Shown piece after piece: positions 58,296 through 64,000 of a stretch of DNA of 64,000 nucleotides. Both the position numbers and the translations under genes were made by a program. A model generated the notes under the pieces. That model saw nothing but the letters and a program-made list of their open reading frames with translations. It was not told the DNA's origin and did not search any database. The stretch lies in NCBI RefSeq assembly GCF_010731755.1, contig NZ_AP022589.1, positions 3,844,001 through 3,908,000 of the forward strand, written 5' to 3'. This stretch comes from Mycolicibacter minnesotensis. GTDB lineage: Bacteria; Actinomycetota; Actinomycetes; Mycobacteriales; Mycobacteriaceae. How positions within the stretch are numbered: position 1 is the stretch's first letter; each line of letters opens with the position of its first letter.

Positions 58296-58796
58296 ATGTC
58301 ACGAATCCGTACGTACCTGACCGTCGCAGCCGGTGCCGCCGCCGGACTGTTCCTGGGAGCGCTGGCGTCCAGCGCCACCGCCAACGCCGACACCGTGCCG
58401 ATCAACCCGGGCCTGTCCGGCGTGGTCGAGCAGATGGTGGCGTCTACGGCGAACCTCCCGCAGCAGCTGCTGCAGACCACCACCTCGGCGCTCAGCGGTA
58501 CCACGTTGGCCCCGCCCGCGGCACCCGGACAGGCGCCGCTGGCGACCGCCACCTTCAACGTCCCGCCGTCGCCGAGCGCGCTGCCCCAACAGCAGGCCGC
58601 GGCCACCGGCCTGCCCGGCCTGGGCAACCTCCCGGCGAGCCTGAGTTCGGTGCTGCCGTTCCCGCTGCCGAACTTCGGTGGCCCGGCGCCGGTTCCCGCG
58701 GCGACGACGGCGCTGGCGCCGAGCGGCTACCTGCCGACGGTTCCGGTCGCACCGGTGTCGCCGATGGAGGTCATGCTGATTCCGGGCTTGCCCTGA
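58296..58796 (+). CDS. Secreted proline/alanine-rich mycobacterial protein
   Basis: The 166-residue protein has a Sec signal peptide ([22 protein letters not shown], in part) cleaved around residue 32, and a mature part rich in Pro, Ala, Leu and Thr (PSPSALPQQQAAATG, FPLPNFGGPAPVPAA). No cysteines or enzymatic motif are present. It is probably an exported cell-wall-associated protein of unknown role. ATG at 58296 follows GGGGAGAAG. It ends 24 bases before cinA. Confidence 0.75.
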   Translation: MSRIRTYLTVAAGAAAGLFLGALASSATANADTVPINPGLSGVVEQMVASTANLPQQLLQTTTSALSGTTLAPPAAPGQAPLATATFNVPPSPSALPQQQAAATGLPGLGNLPASLSSVLPFPLPNFGGPAPVPAATTALAPSGYLPTVPVAPVSPMEVMLIPGLP

Positions 58797-58820
58797 CGCT
58801 GACTGCGTAATCTCGGACCG

Positions 58821-60095
58821 GTGAGCGCACGCGCAGGAATCGTCGTCACCGGTACCGAGGTACTCACCGGACGTGTGGCCGACCGTAATGGACCGTGGTT
58901 GGCCGACCGGCTCCTCGAACTGGGAGTTGAGTTGGCGCACATCACGATCTGTGGTGACCGTCCCAAGGACATCGAGAGCCAGCTGCGGTTCCTGGCCGCC
59001 GAGGGTGTTGACCTGATCATCACCAGCGGCGGCCTGGGGCCGACGGCCGACGATCTGACGGTCGACACCGTCGCCCGGTTCTGCGGCCGGGACATCGTTC
59101 TCGATACCGAGCTGGAGTCGCGGATCGCCGACATCATCGCACCGATGTTGGCGCGGTACTCGGGTCCTGATGCTCCGGATCTCGAGACGGTGCTGGCGGC
59201 CAATCGCAAGCAGGCCATGGTTCCGGTCGGCGCGACGATCCTGGATCCGGTGGGCACCGCGCCGGGCGTCGTGGTGCCGGGCACTCCGACCGTCGTGGTG
59301 TTGCCGGGGCCGCCGCGCGAGCTGCAACCGATGTGGCTCAAGGCAGTCGAGACCGCCGCGGTCCAGGAGGCGTTGGCTGGCCGAACGCACTACCAGCAGC
59401 AGATGATCCGCATGTTCGGGTTGCCCGAATCCGGCTTGGCCGACACGCTGCGCCAGGCGCAGCAGGTGATCGGTGACTTCCACCGGCTCGAGATCACCAC
59501 CTGCCTGCGTCGCGGCGAACTGGAGATCGTCACGCGGTATGAGCCCGACGCCGCGGACGCCTACGACCAGCTGCTGGCCGTACTACGCCAGCGACATGCA
59601 CGGGCGATCTTCTCCGAGGACGGTTCCCGAATCGACGATCTGGTGGCCGACTTGCTGACCGGCCGGCAGATCGCGACCGCCGAGTCCTGCACAGCCGGCC
59701 TGCTGGCGGGGCGTTTGGCCGACCCGCCGGGCGCCTCGCGCTACCTTGCCGGCGGGGTGGTGTCCTACTCCAACGAGGCAAAAGTGGAGTTGCTCGGTGT
59801 CGATGCGGCCCTGATAGCCGAACACGGCGCGGTGTCCGAACCGGTGGCCGAAGCGATGGCGATCGGGGCGCTGCGCCGTTTCGGGGCCGACACCGCCGTC
59901 TCCATCACCGGTATTGCCGGGCCCGGTGGCGCAACGCCGGATAAGCCGGTGGGAACGGTGTGCTTCTGTGTGGCGCTGGCCGACGGCCGGATGGTCACGC
60001 GGACCACCCGGTTGCCGGGGGATCGCACGGACGTGCGGGAGCGCTCGACCACGGTGGCCATGCATCTGCTGTACCGGGCACTGTCAACCGACTGA
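58821..60095 (+). CDS. cinA: CinA, competence/damage-inducible protein (NMN deamidase domain)
   Basis: The 424-residue protein has the MoCF-like N-terminal domain with [20 protein letters not shown] and [19 protein letters not shown], a middle linker, and a C-terminal PncC/CinA domain with [20 protein letters not shown] and [20 protein letters not shown]. The N-terminal domain can have ADP-ribose pyrophosphatase-like activity and the C-terminal domain NMN deamidase activity. GTG at 58821. It corresponds to Rv1901. No competence genes are nearby. Confidence 0.95.
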   Translation: MSARAGIVVTGTEVLTGRVADRNGPWLADRLLELGVELAHITICGDRPKDIESQLRFLAAEGVDLIITSGGLGPTADDLTVDTVARFCGRDIVLDTELESRIADIIAPMLARYSGPDAPDLETVLAANRKQAMVPVGATILDPVGTAPGVVVPGTPTVVVLPGPPRELQPMWLKAVETAAVQEALAGRTHYQQQMIRMFGLPESGLADTLRQAQQVIGDFHRLEITTCLRRGELEIVTRYEPDAADAYDQLLAVLRQRHARAIFSEDGSRIDDLVADLLTGRQIATAESCTAGLLAGRLADPPGASRYLAGGVVSYSNEAKVELLGVDAALIAEHGAVSEPVAEAMAIGALRRFGADTAVSITGIAGPGGATPDKPVGTVCFCVALADGRMVTRTTRLPGDRTDVRERSTTVAMHLLYRALSTD

Positions 60096-60143
60096 TTCCC
60101 GCGGCTGCCGGTGGTATGAACATCACACCGAGGAGTTGCAGGT

Positions 60144-61607
60144 GTGAGCACACAGTGGGCATGGCTGAGTGGTTCGGGGTATTGGGTCGGCCGAACGGTG
60201 CTCGAGCGCGGGATCGCGGTCATCTATGCCATCGCGTTTGTCGCCTCGGCGCGGCAGTTCCGCGCGCTGATCGGCGGGCAGGGCATGTTGCCGGTGCCGT
60301 CGTATGTGCGTCGGCGCCCGTTTCGTCTGGCCCCCAGCATCTTTCATCTGCACTATTCGGATCGATTCTTCGCCTCGGTGTGCTGGCTGGGGGCAGTCCT
60401 GGCCGCGGCGCTGGTCGTAGGCGCCGGCGAGCTGGTACCGCTGTGGGCGGTGATGGCGACCTGGCTGCTGCTGTGGGTGCTCTACCTGTCGATCGTCAAC
60501 GTCGGCCAGATCTGGTACGGCTTCGGCTGGGAGTCGATTTTGCTGGAATGCGGCCTGCTGGCCGTGTTCTTGGGCAATGGCCACGTTGGCCCGCCGGTGC
60601 TGATCATGTGGCTGTCGCGCTGGCTGCTGTTCCGGATCGAGTTCGGGGCCGGGCTGATCAAGTTGCGCGGCGATTCCTGTTGGCGTGACCTGACCTGCCT
60701 GTACTACCACCACGAGACCCAGCCCATGCCTGGGCCGTTGAGCTGGTTCTTCCACCACCTGCCCCGACCACTGCACCGCGTCGAGGCTGCGGGAAACCAC
60801 GTGGCCCAACTGGTAGTGCCCTTCGGCCTGTTCGCACCGCAGCCCATCGCCGGGGTCGCCGCGGGGATCATCATCGTCACCCAACTGTGGCTGGTGGCCT
60901 CCGGCAATTTCGCCTGGCTGAACTGGATCACCATCGTCTTGGCGGCCGGTGCGTTGGATCAATCCTGCTTTTCCGGAATGACTTCGGAACTGGTGCCTTT
61001 GGACCTGCCGCAATCTCCGGTGTGGTTCACCGCCCTGGGGATGGTGTTCGCCGCCGCGGTGGTGATGCTGAGCTACTGGCCGGTGCGCAACCTGGCTTCG
61101 CGTAGTCAGCGCATGAACATCAGCTTCAATCCGATTCATCTGGTCAACAGCTATGGCGCGTTCGGCACCGTGGGTCGTTCCCGGCGCGAACTGGTGATCG
61201 AGGGGACGTCGGATGCCGAACTGACCGAGCGAACGTCGTGGCGGGAGTACCAGTTCAAGGGCAAACCCGTTGCGGTGAAACGTCTTCCCCGTCAGTGGGC
61301 CCCGTATCACCTGCGGCTGGACTGGATGATGTGGTTCGCCGCATTGTCACCTCGATTCATGCTGCCGTGGCGCGACGCACTCGTGCAACGACTGCTGCGC
61401 AATGACCGGGACACGCTACGACTGTTGGGCCACAACCCGTTTCCCGACAGTCCACCGCACTTCGTGCGCATACTGCTCTACGACTACCGCTTCACCACCT
61501 GGGCTGAGTGGCGGCGGGATCGAGCCTGGTGGCACCGCAGCCTGGTAGGGGTCTATCTGCCGCCGGTCTCGGCGAGCGGGTTGCCCGCGCCGCCGAGAAC
61601 TCGCTAG
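60144..61607 (+). CDS. Lipase maturation factor (LMF1/2)-like membrane protein
   Basis: The 487-residue protein has about seven or eight membrane helices and the LMF signature: YWVGRTVLERGIAVIYAIAF, QIWYGFGWESILLECGLLAVF, RFEFGAGLIKLRG-type segment RIEFGAGLIKLRGDSCWRDL, FNPIHLVNSYGAFGTVG and YQFKGKPVAVKRLPRQWAP. In vertebrates LMF1 is an ER factor for lipase folding; bacterial members are uncharacterised. The domain order is the same as the eukaryotic one. GTG at 60144, 48 bases after cinA. Confidence 0.9.
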   Translation: MSTQWAWLSGSGYWVGRTVLERGIAVIYAIAFVASARQFRALIGGQGMLPVPSYVRRRPFRLAPSIFHLHYSDRFFASVCWLGAVLAAALVVGAGELVPLWAVMATWLLLWVLYLSIVNVGQIWYGFGWESILLECGLLAVFLGNGHVGPPVLIMWLSRWLLFRIEFGAGLIKLRGDSCWRDLTCLYYHHETQPMPGPLSWFFHHLPRPLHRVEAAGNHVAQLVVPFGLFAPQPIAGVAAGIIIVTQLWLVASGNFAWLNWITIVLAAGALDQSCFSGMTSELVPLDLPQSPVWFTALGMVFAAAVVMLSYWPVRNLASRSQRMNISFNPIHLVNSYGAFGTVGRSRRELVIEGTSDAELTERTSWREYQFKGKPVAVKRLPRQWAPYHLRLDWMMWFAALSPRFMLPWRDALVQRLLRNDRDTLRLLGHNPFPDSPPHFVRILLYDYRFTTWAEWRRDRAWWHRSLVGVYLPPVSASGLPAPPRTR

Positions 61608-61617
61608 CGCGCTGCGG

Positions 61618-63102
61618 TTACCCGGCTTCGGGCCAACAGTCCAGGGGCGCAGGTTCTTCCTCGGGACTGTCGCCCTCCCCGTCGCGTGGTGGGGCAGGCC
61701 GGGCGTGGAAGTCCATCACGGCTTCGATGAAGTGAAAAGGATTGGTTCGGGGTTGGCCGCGTTCAAGTTTCGGCGGGGGAGTCCATACGACGCGGCCGTC
61801 GTGTCCGAGGGTCGTGGTCCAGCCTTGCTCGGTGGCCATTCGGTTATCGGGTGCACAGGCCAACGCCAGGGCGTCGACGTCGGTCTTGCCGTTGCGGGCC
61901 CAATCCTGTTCGAGATGGTGCGCCTGCGACAAATACCCCGATACCGTGCAGCCGGGTCTCGTACAGCCGCGATCTCGGGCATGGAGCACGATGCGCTGAT
62001 CCGCCGAGGCGAGCCGTTTGCTACGGCCTAGCCAGAGTGCCCGGCCCCGGCCATCGAACACGCTCAAGTAGTGATGGGCGTGCTCGGCCATCCGCAACAG
62101 ATCGGTCATCGGCAACAGTGACCCTCCGGCGGTGTGGGCTTTGCCGGTGGCGTCGGAGCCGGTTACCGGTGCGTGGCCGGCTGCAGCGTGGAGTTCGGCC
62201 AGGGTGGTCGAGATGATGACGGTTACCGGTAGCCCGTTGAGTTGGCCGAGGTCGCCGCAGGCGAGTACTGCGCGGCAAGCGGCCAGTAGGGCGTCGTGGG
62301 TGCGCTGATCGGGTCGGCGATCATCACGCTGGATCTGTTCCTGTGATGGGGTGCCGCTGACGCAGGGCTTTTCGTCGGCGGCGTTGCACATTCCGGGTGC
62401 GGCGAGTTTGGCCAGGATCGGTTCCAGGGTGGCGCGCAGCTCCGGGGTGATCTGCCCCGACAGTGAACTCATCCCGTCGATGCCTTGCCGGCCGAGGCGC
62501 AGCCCGCGCCGGGCCAGGCGTTCCCGGTCGGTGAAATCGCCGTCTGGGTCCAGGACGGCCACCAGATGTTCGGCCAGGCGCTGGAAGGTTTCCGGCCCGA
62601 ATTGGCTCGCCAGCACCGCGAGGTCACGCTCCGCCCGCTGGCGATAGGCAGCGCCGACCGTGGTCGGGATCTTGGTCAGGGCTTTGCGTGCGATCGCCAC
62701 ATGCTCCGGCCCGATCCGACCCTGCGCCTGCGCAGCGGCCAGTTCCGGCAACACCGGCTCCAAGGGTTCCCCCGTCATGGCGGAGCGGGGGCCCAGATCA
62801 GCGGCATCTGCGATCCGACGGCGCGCGTTGGCGCTGCTGATCCGCAACCGCTCGGCCAATGCCTTGGTCAGCGAGGGCGCCCCCAAGGCGCCGGGATCGC
62901 CTTCGGTGACCAGCCGGGCCAGGATCCGGTGATCGACCACCGGTGCCCGCCACGCCAACGCTTCCCGGCGGGCCAGCACTGCCACCAACTCCTCGGCACT
63001 CAGGGCGTCCAGTGAGCACTGCTCAAGCTGGTCATAGGCGGCCTCGATCGCGTCCAGGCACCCCAGGACGGTGTCCCGATCCGCGATGGCATCCCTACCC
63101 AT
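61618..63102 (-). CDS. 13E12-repeat family protein (DUF222) with HNH nuclease domain
   Basis: ATG at 63102 gives MGRDAIADRDTVLGCLDAIE, 494 residues. The DUF222 region (about 20-330) contains ARREALAWRAPVVDHRILARL and AEAQAQGRIGPEHVA-type segments; the HNH region near the C-terminus has CTRPGCTVSGYL, SQAHHLEQDW and LALACAPDNRMATEQGW. The final HxxH of standard HNH is N in this branch, as is common in the family. 13E12 proteins are multi-copy, mobile-like genes in mycobacteria, often induced by DNA damage. The SOS box just upstream supports this. Confidence 0.9.
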   Translation of the reverse strand: MGRDAIADRDTVLGCLDAIEAAYDQLEQCSLDALSAEELVAVLARREALAWRAPVVDHRILARLVTEGDPGALGAPSLTKALAERLRISSANARRRIADAADLGPRSAMTGEPLEPVLPELAAAQAQGRIGPEHVAIARKALTKIPTTVGAAYRQRAERDLAVLASQFGPETFQRLAEHLVAVLDPDGDFTDRERLARRGLRLGRQGIDGMSSLSGQITPELRATLEPILAKLAAPGMCNAADEKPCVSGTPSQEQIQRDDRRPDQRTHDALLAACRAVLACGDLGQLNGLPVTVIISTTLAELHAAAGHAPVTGSDATGKAHTAGGSLLPMTDLLRMAEHAHHYLSVFDGRGRALWLGRSKRLASADQRIVLHARDRGCTRPGCTVSGYLSQAHHLEQDWARNGKTDVDALALACAPDNRMATEQGWTTTLGHDGRVVWTPPPKLERGQPRTNPFHFIEAVMDFHARPAPPRDGEGDSPEEEPAPLDCWPEAG

Positions 63103-63105
63103 ACA

Positions 63106-63121
63106 TCGAACAATAGTTCGA
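63106..63121. promoter_or_regulatory. Perfect mycobacterial LexA/SOS box at the 13E12 promoter
   Basis: TCGAACAATAGTTCGA is a perfect TCGAAC-N4-GTTCGA palindrome, the LexA box of mycobacteria. It ends four bases before the start ATG. On the minus strand TATTGT overlaps its centre and is seven bases from the ATG, so the mRNA may be leaderless and directly occluded by LexA. Several 13E12 genes of M. tuberculosis are known LexA targets. Confidence 0.9.
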
Positions 63122-63349
63122 CCCACCGACAGAAAAGGTGGTCGGCCAGAACCTGTTAGCAGGATCGCCAATTGGGGATAAACGTGGCCACGGCTGGAAC
63201 GTGCTGAAGGAGCGCATCCGCGACGGCAGGTGGCTGGTAGCCGTTGACCGAGAATCGAATCTTCCGGTCGCGCTTGGGATATCGGCTCGAACAGCTCTGA
63301 TGTGTCCGCTGGTGCTGGGAATCCAGGGGAAGTGTTCTACGGCGCTTAC

Positions 63350-63649
63350 TTAGGGCCCGAGCCCTGTTGTCGGAGATCGAGAGGGTCGGTGCCATTTGAT
63401 GCCGTCCCAGATGTGGACCAGGGACTTGGTGGGATTGTCCTTGTCGTCGACCAGCCAGACCCCGTGGTTGATCATCGACTCGTCCCAGTTGGGCAGCAGC
63501 GTGGTGGCGTCCTCGAAGGTCTCCAAGCCATCGATGAATTCCAGCTCGACGATCGGCGCGTTCTTGCCCGGTTCACCTTGCCGGCCAACCAGGACCGGGG
63601 TGGTCAGCACCGCGTCGCCTTGGACGGCTTCCAGGGTGGCCGACATCAT
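63350..63649 (-). CDS. Phage-tail-like small protein
   Basis: The 99-residue protein contains LTTPVLVGRQGEPGKNAPIVE, LEFIDGLETFEDATTLLPNW, INHGVWLVDDKDNPTKSL and HIWDGIKWHRPS. The GRQGEPG segment followed by a short beta-rich domain resembles minor tail or baseplate proteins of actinophages. ATG at 63649 overlaps the stop of the preceding small gene by four bases. No counterpart in the neighbouring chromosomal genes is seen, so transfer is likely. Function inferred only from appearance and context. Confidence 0.6.
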   Translation of the reverse strand: MMSATLEAVQGDAVLTTPVLVGRQGEPGKNAPIVELEFIDGLETFEDATTLLPNWDESMINHGVWLVDDKDNPTKSLVHIWDGIKWHRPSRSPTTGLGP

Positions 63650-63753
63650 CTGCGGGTGTCTTCATCGCAGACGACCCCGTACCACGCTGCCGAGAGCAGG
63701 GTGTTGAACAGGTGAACGACGTCGCCTGTCTTGGCGGGCACGGGTGCAGTCAT
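63646..63753 (-). CDS. Very small gene (35 residues) in the phage-like cassette
   Basis: ATG at 63753 overlaps the upstream stop by one base (TGATG) and its own stop TGA overlaps the next gene by four bases (ATGA). The product MTAPVPAKTGDVVHLFNTLL continues for 15 residues with SAAWYGVVCDEDTRR. Tight overlaps on both sides make it likely to be translated. It could be a full small protein or the result of a frameshift joining the neighbours. No family was recognised. Confidence 0.5.
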   Translation of the reverse strand: MTAPVPAKTGDVVHLFNTLLSAAWYGVVCDEDTRR

Positions 63754-64000
63754 CAGTGATAGTCCTCTGCGAGTTTGATGGACGGTCGGATCCGCCACCC
63801 GTCGGGTGGCGGTGGTGGTGCAAAGTCGGCTCCGCCGAAGTGTTCGGCGAGCAATGCCCGGACCCGCGGGTAATCGGGGTCCAGGTCAGACAGAGACGTG
63901 TTGTCCAGGTCGACGGATGTGGGATCGGGCGCGTCGATGTCGACCCATTGCCGGTAGCCGCCCGGAGCATCAACCGGCCGGATAGCAGCCTGACCAGCAA
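63753..64000 (-). CDS. C-terminal part of a phage-like protein (5' end outside window)
   Basis: A frame open from the right edge ends with TGA at 63753-63755. The visible 81 residues include IRPVDAPGGYRQWVDIDAPD, SVDLDNTSLSDLDPDYPRV, RALLAEHFGGADFAPPPPPD and GWRIRPSIKLAEDYH. The repeated D-x-D and proline segment and tight overlap with the next gene suggest a structural phage protein such as a tail component, but there is no clear family match. A different frame over the same bases is open too, yet it has an implausible Arg/Thr/His-rich composition. Confidence 0.6.
   Translation of the reverse strand, partial: AGQAAIRPVDAPGGYRQWVDIDAPDPTSVDLDNTSLSDLDPDYPRVRALLAEHFGGADFAPPPPPDGWRIRPSIKLAEDYH

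Noticed and set aside
63662..64000. 112-codon minus-strand frame at the right edge
   Set aside because: The overlapping frame ending at 63753 has a far more protein-like composition and a start/stop overlap with the next gene.

Overview
This window is chromosomal DNA of a high-GC actinobacterium, almost certainly a Mycobacterium (or Mycolicibacterium). The gene order follows, with gaps, the segment I remember as Rv1825 to Rv1901 of M. tuberculosis: gcvH-garA-MerR-nuclease-MerR, gcvB, the vWA protein, glcB, two CNNM/CBS proteins, guaB1, gnd1, the BlaR/BlaI-like pair, ndh, modABC-apa, adhA, lldD2, bfrA, fbpB, cinA. Genus markers include antigen 85, Apa, GarA with the phosphorylatable ETT motif, a 13E12-family gene, and IdeR, KstR and mycobacterial LexA boxes. 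Gene names rest on motif recognition and remembered synteny; no database search was possible.

Layout. 1-5,700: end of a DUF881 gene, glycine cleavage H protein, GarA, two MerR-type regulators and a bifunctional nuclease, then a TetR/MpaB-type oxygenase pair and a tandem glycine riboswitch. 5,744-20,650: glycine decarboxylase, a secreted leucine-rich GjpA-like protein, a vWA membrane protein, malate synthase G, two overlapping CNNM/CBS membrane proteins, GuaB1 and an alpha/beta hydrolase. 20,655-25,500: 6-phosphogluconate dehydrogenase, a BlaR1-like peptidase with its BlaI repressor and operator, a thioesterase, type II NADH dehydrogenase; the urease cluster that M. tuberculosis carries before ndh is absent. 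25,590-31,400: molybdate ABC transporter, Apa, alcohol dehydrogenase. 31,416-41,000: CPBP protease, MmpS-like protein, phosphoketolase, a two-domain CoA transferase, a thiolase-like protein, an HhH-type nuclease/glycosylase and lactate dehydrogenase. 41,016-45,705: a peroxide/iron island (ahpD, ahpC, intact oxyR; an IdeR-boxed unknown gene with bfd; bfrA). 45,773-61,600: a DHA2 exporter with an extra winged-helix tail, a CocE-type hydrolase, antigen 85B, a second 6-phosphogluconate dehydrogenase, a KstR-boxed nitronate monooxygenase, a HAD phosphatase, CinA and a lipase-maturation-factor-like membrane protein. 61,618-64,000: a 13E12-family HNH protein directly behind a perfect SOS box, then three tightly overlapping small genes of phage-tail character running off the end.

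How it fits together. Central carbon and one-carbon metabolism dominates (glycine cleavage, glyoxylate shunt, two 6PGDHs, phosphoketolase, lactate oxidation) together with redox and iron control. The best candidate for a little-described unit is the IdeR-boxed two-gene operon at 44,050-44,988 (a double ferredoxin-like-fold protein plus Bfd) divergent from bfrA, which reads as an iron-release module for bacterioferritin. The terminal phage-like cassette is the most likely horizontally acquired DNA.
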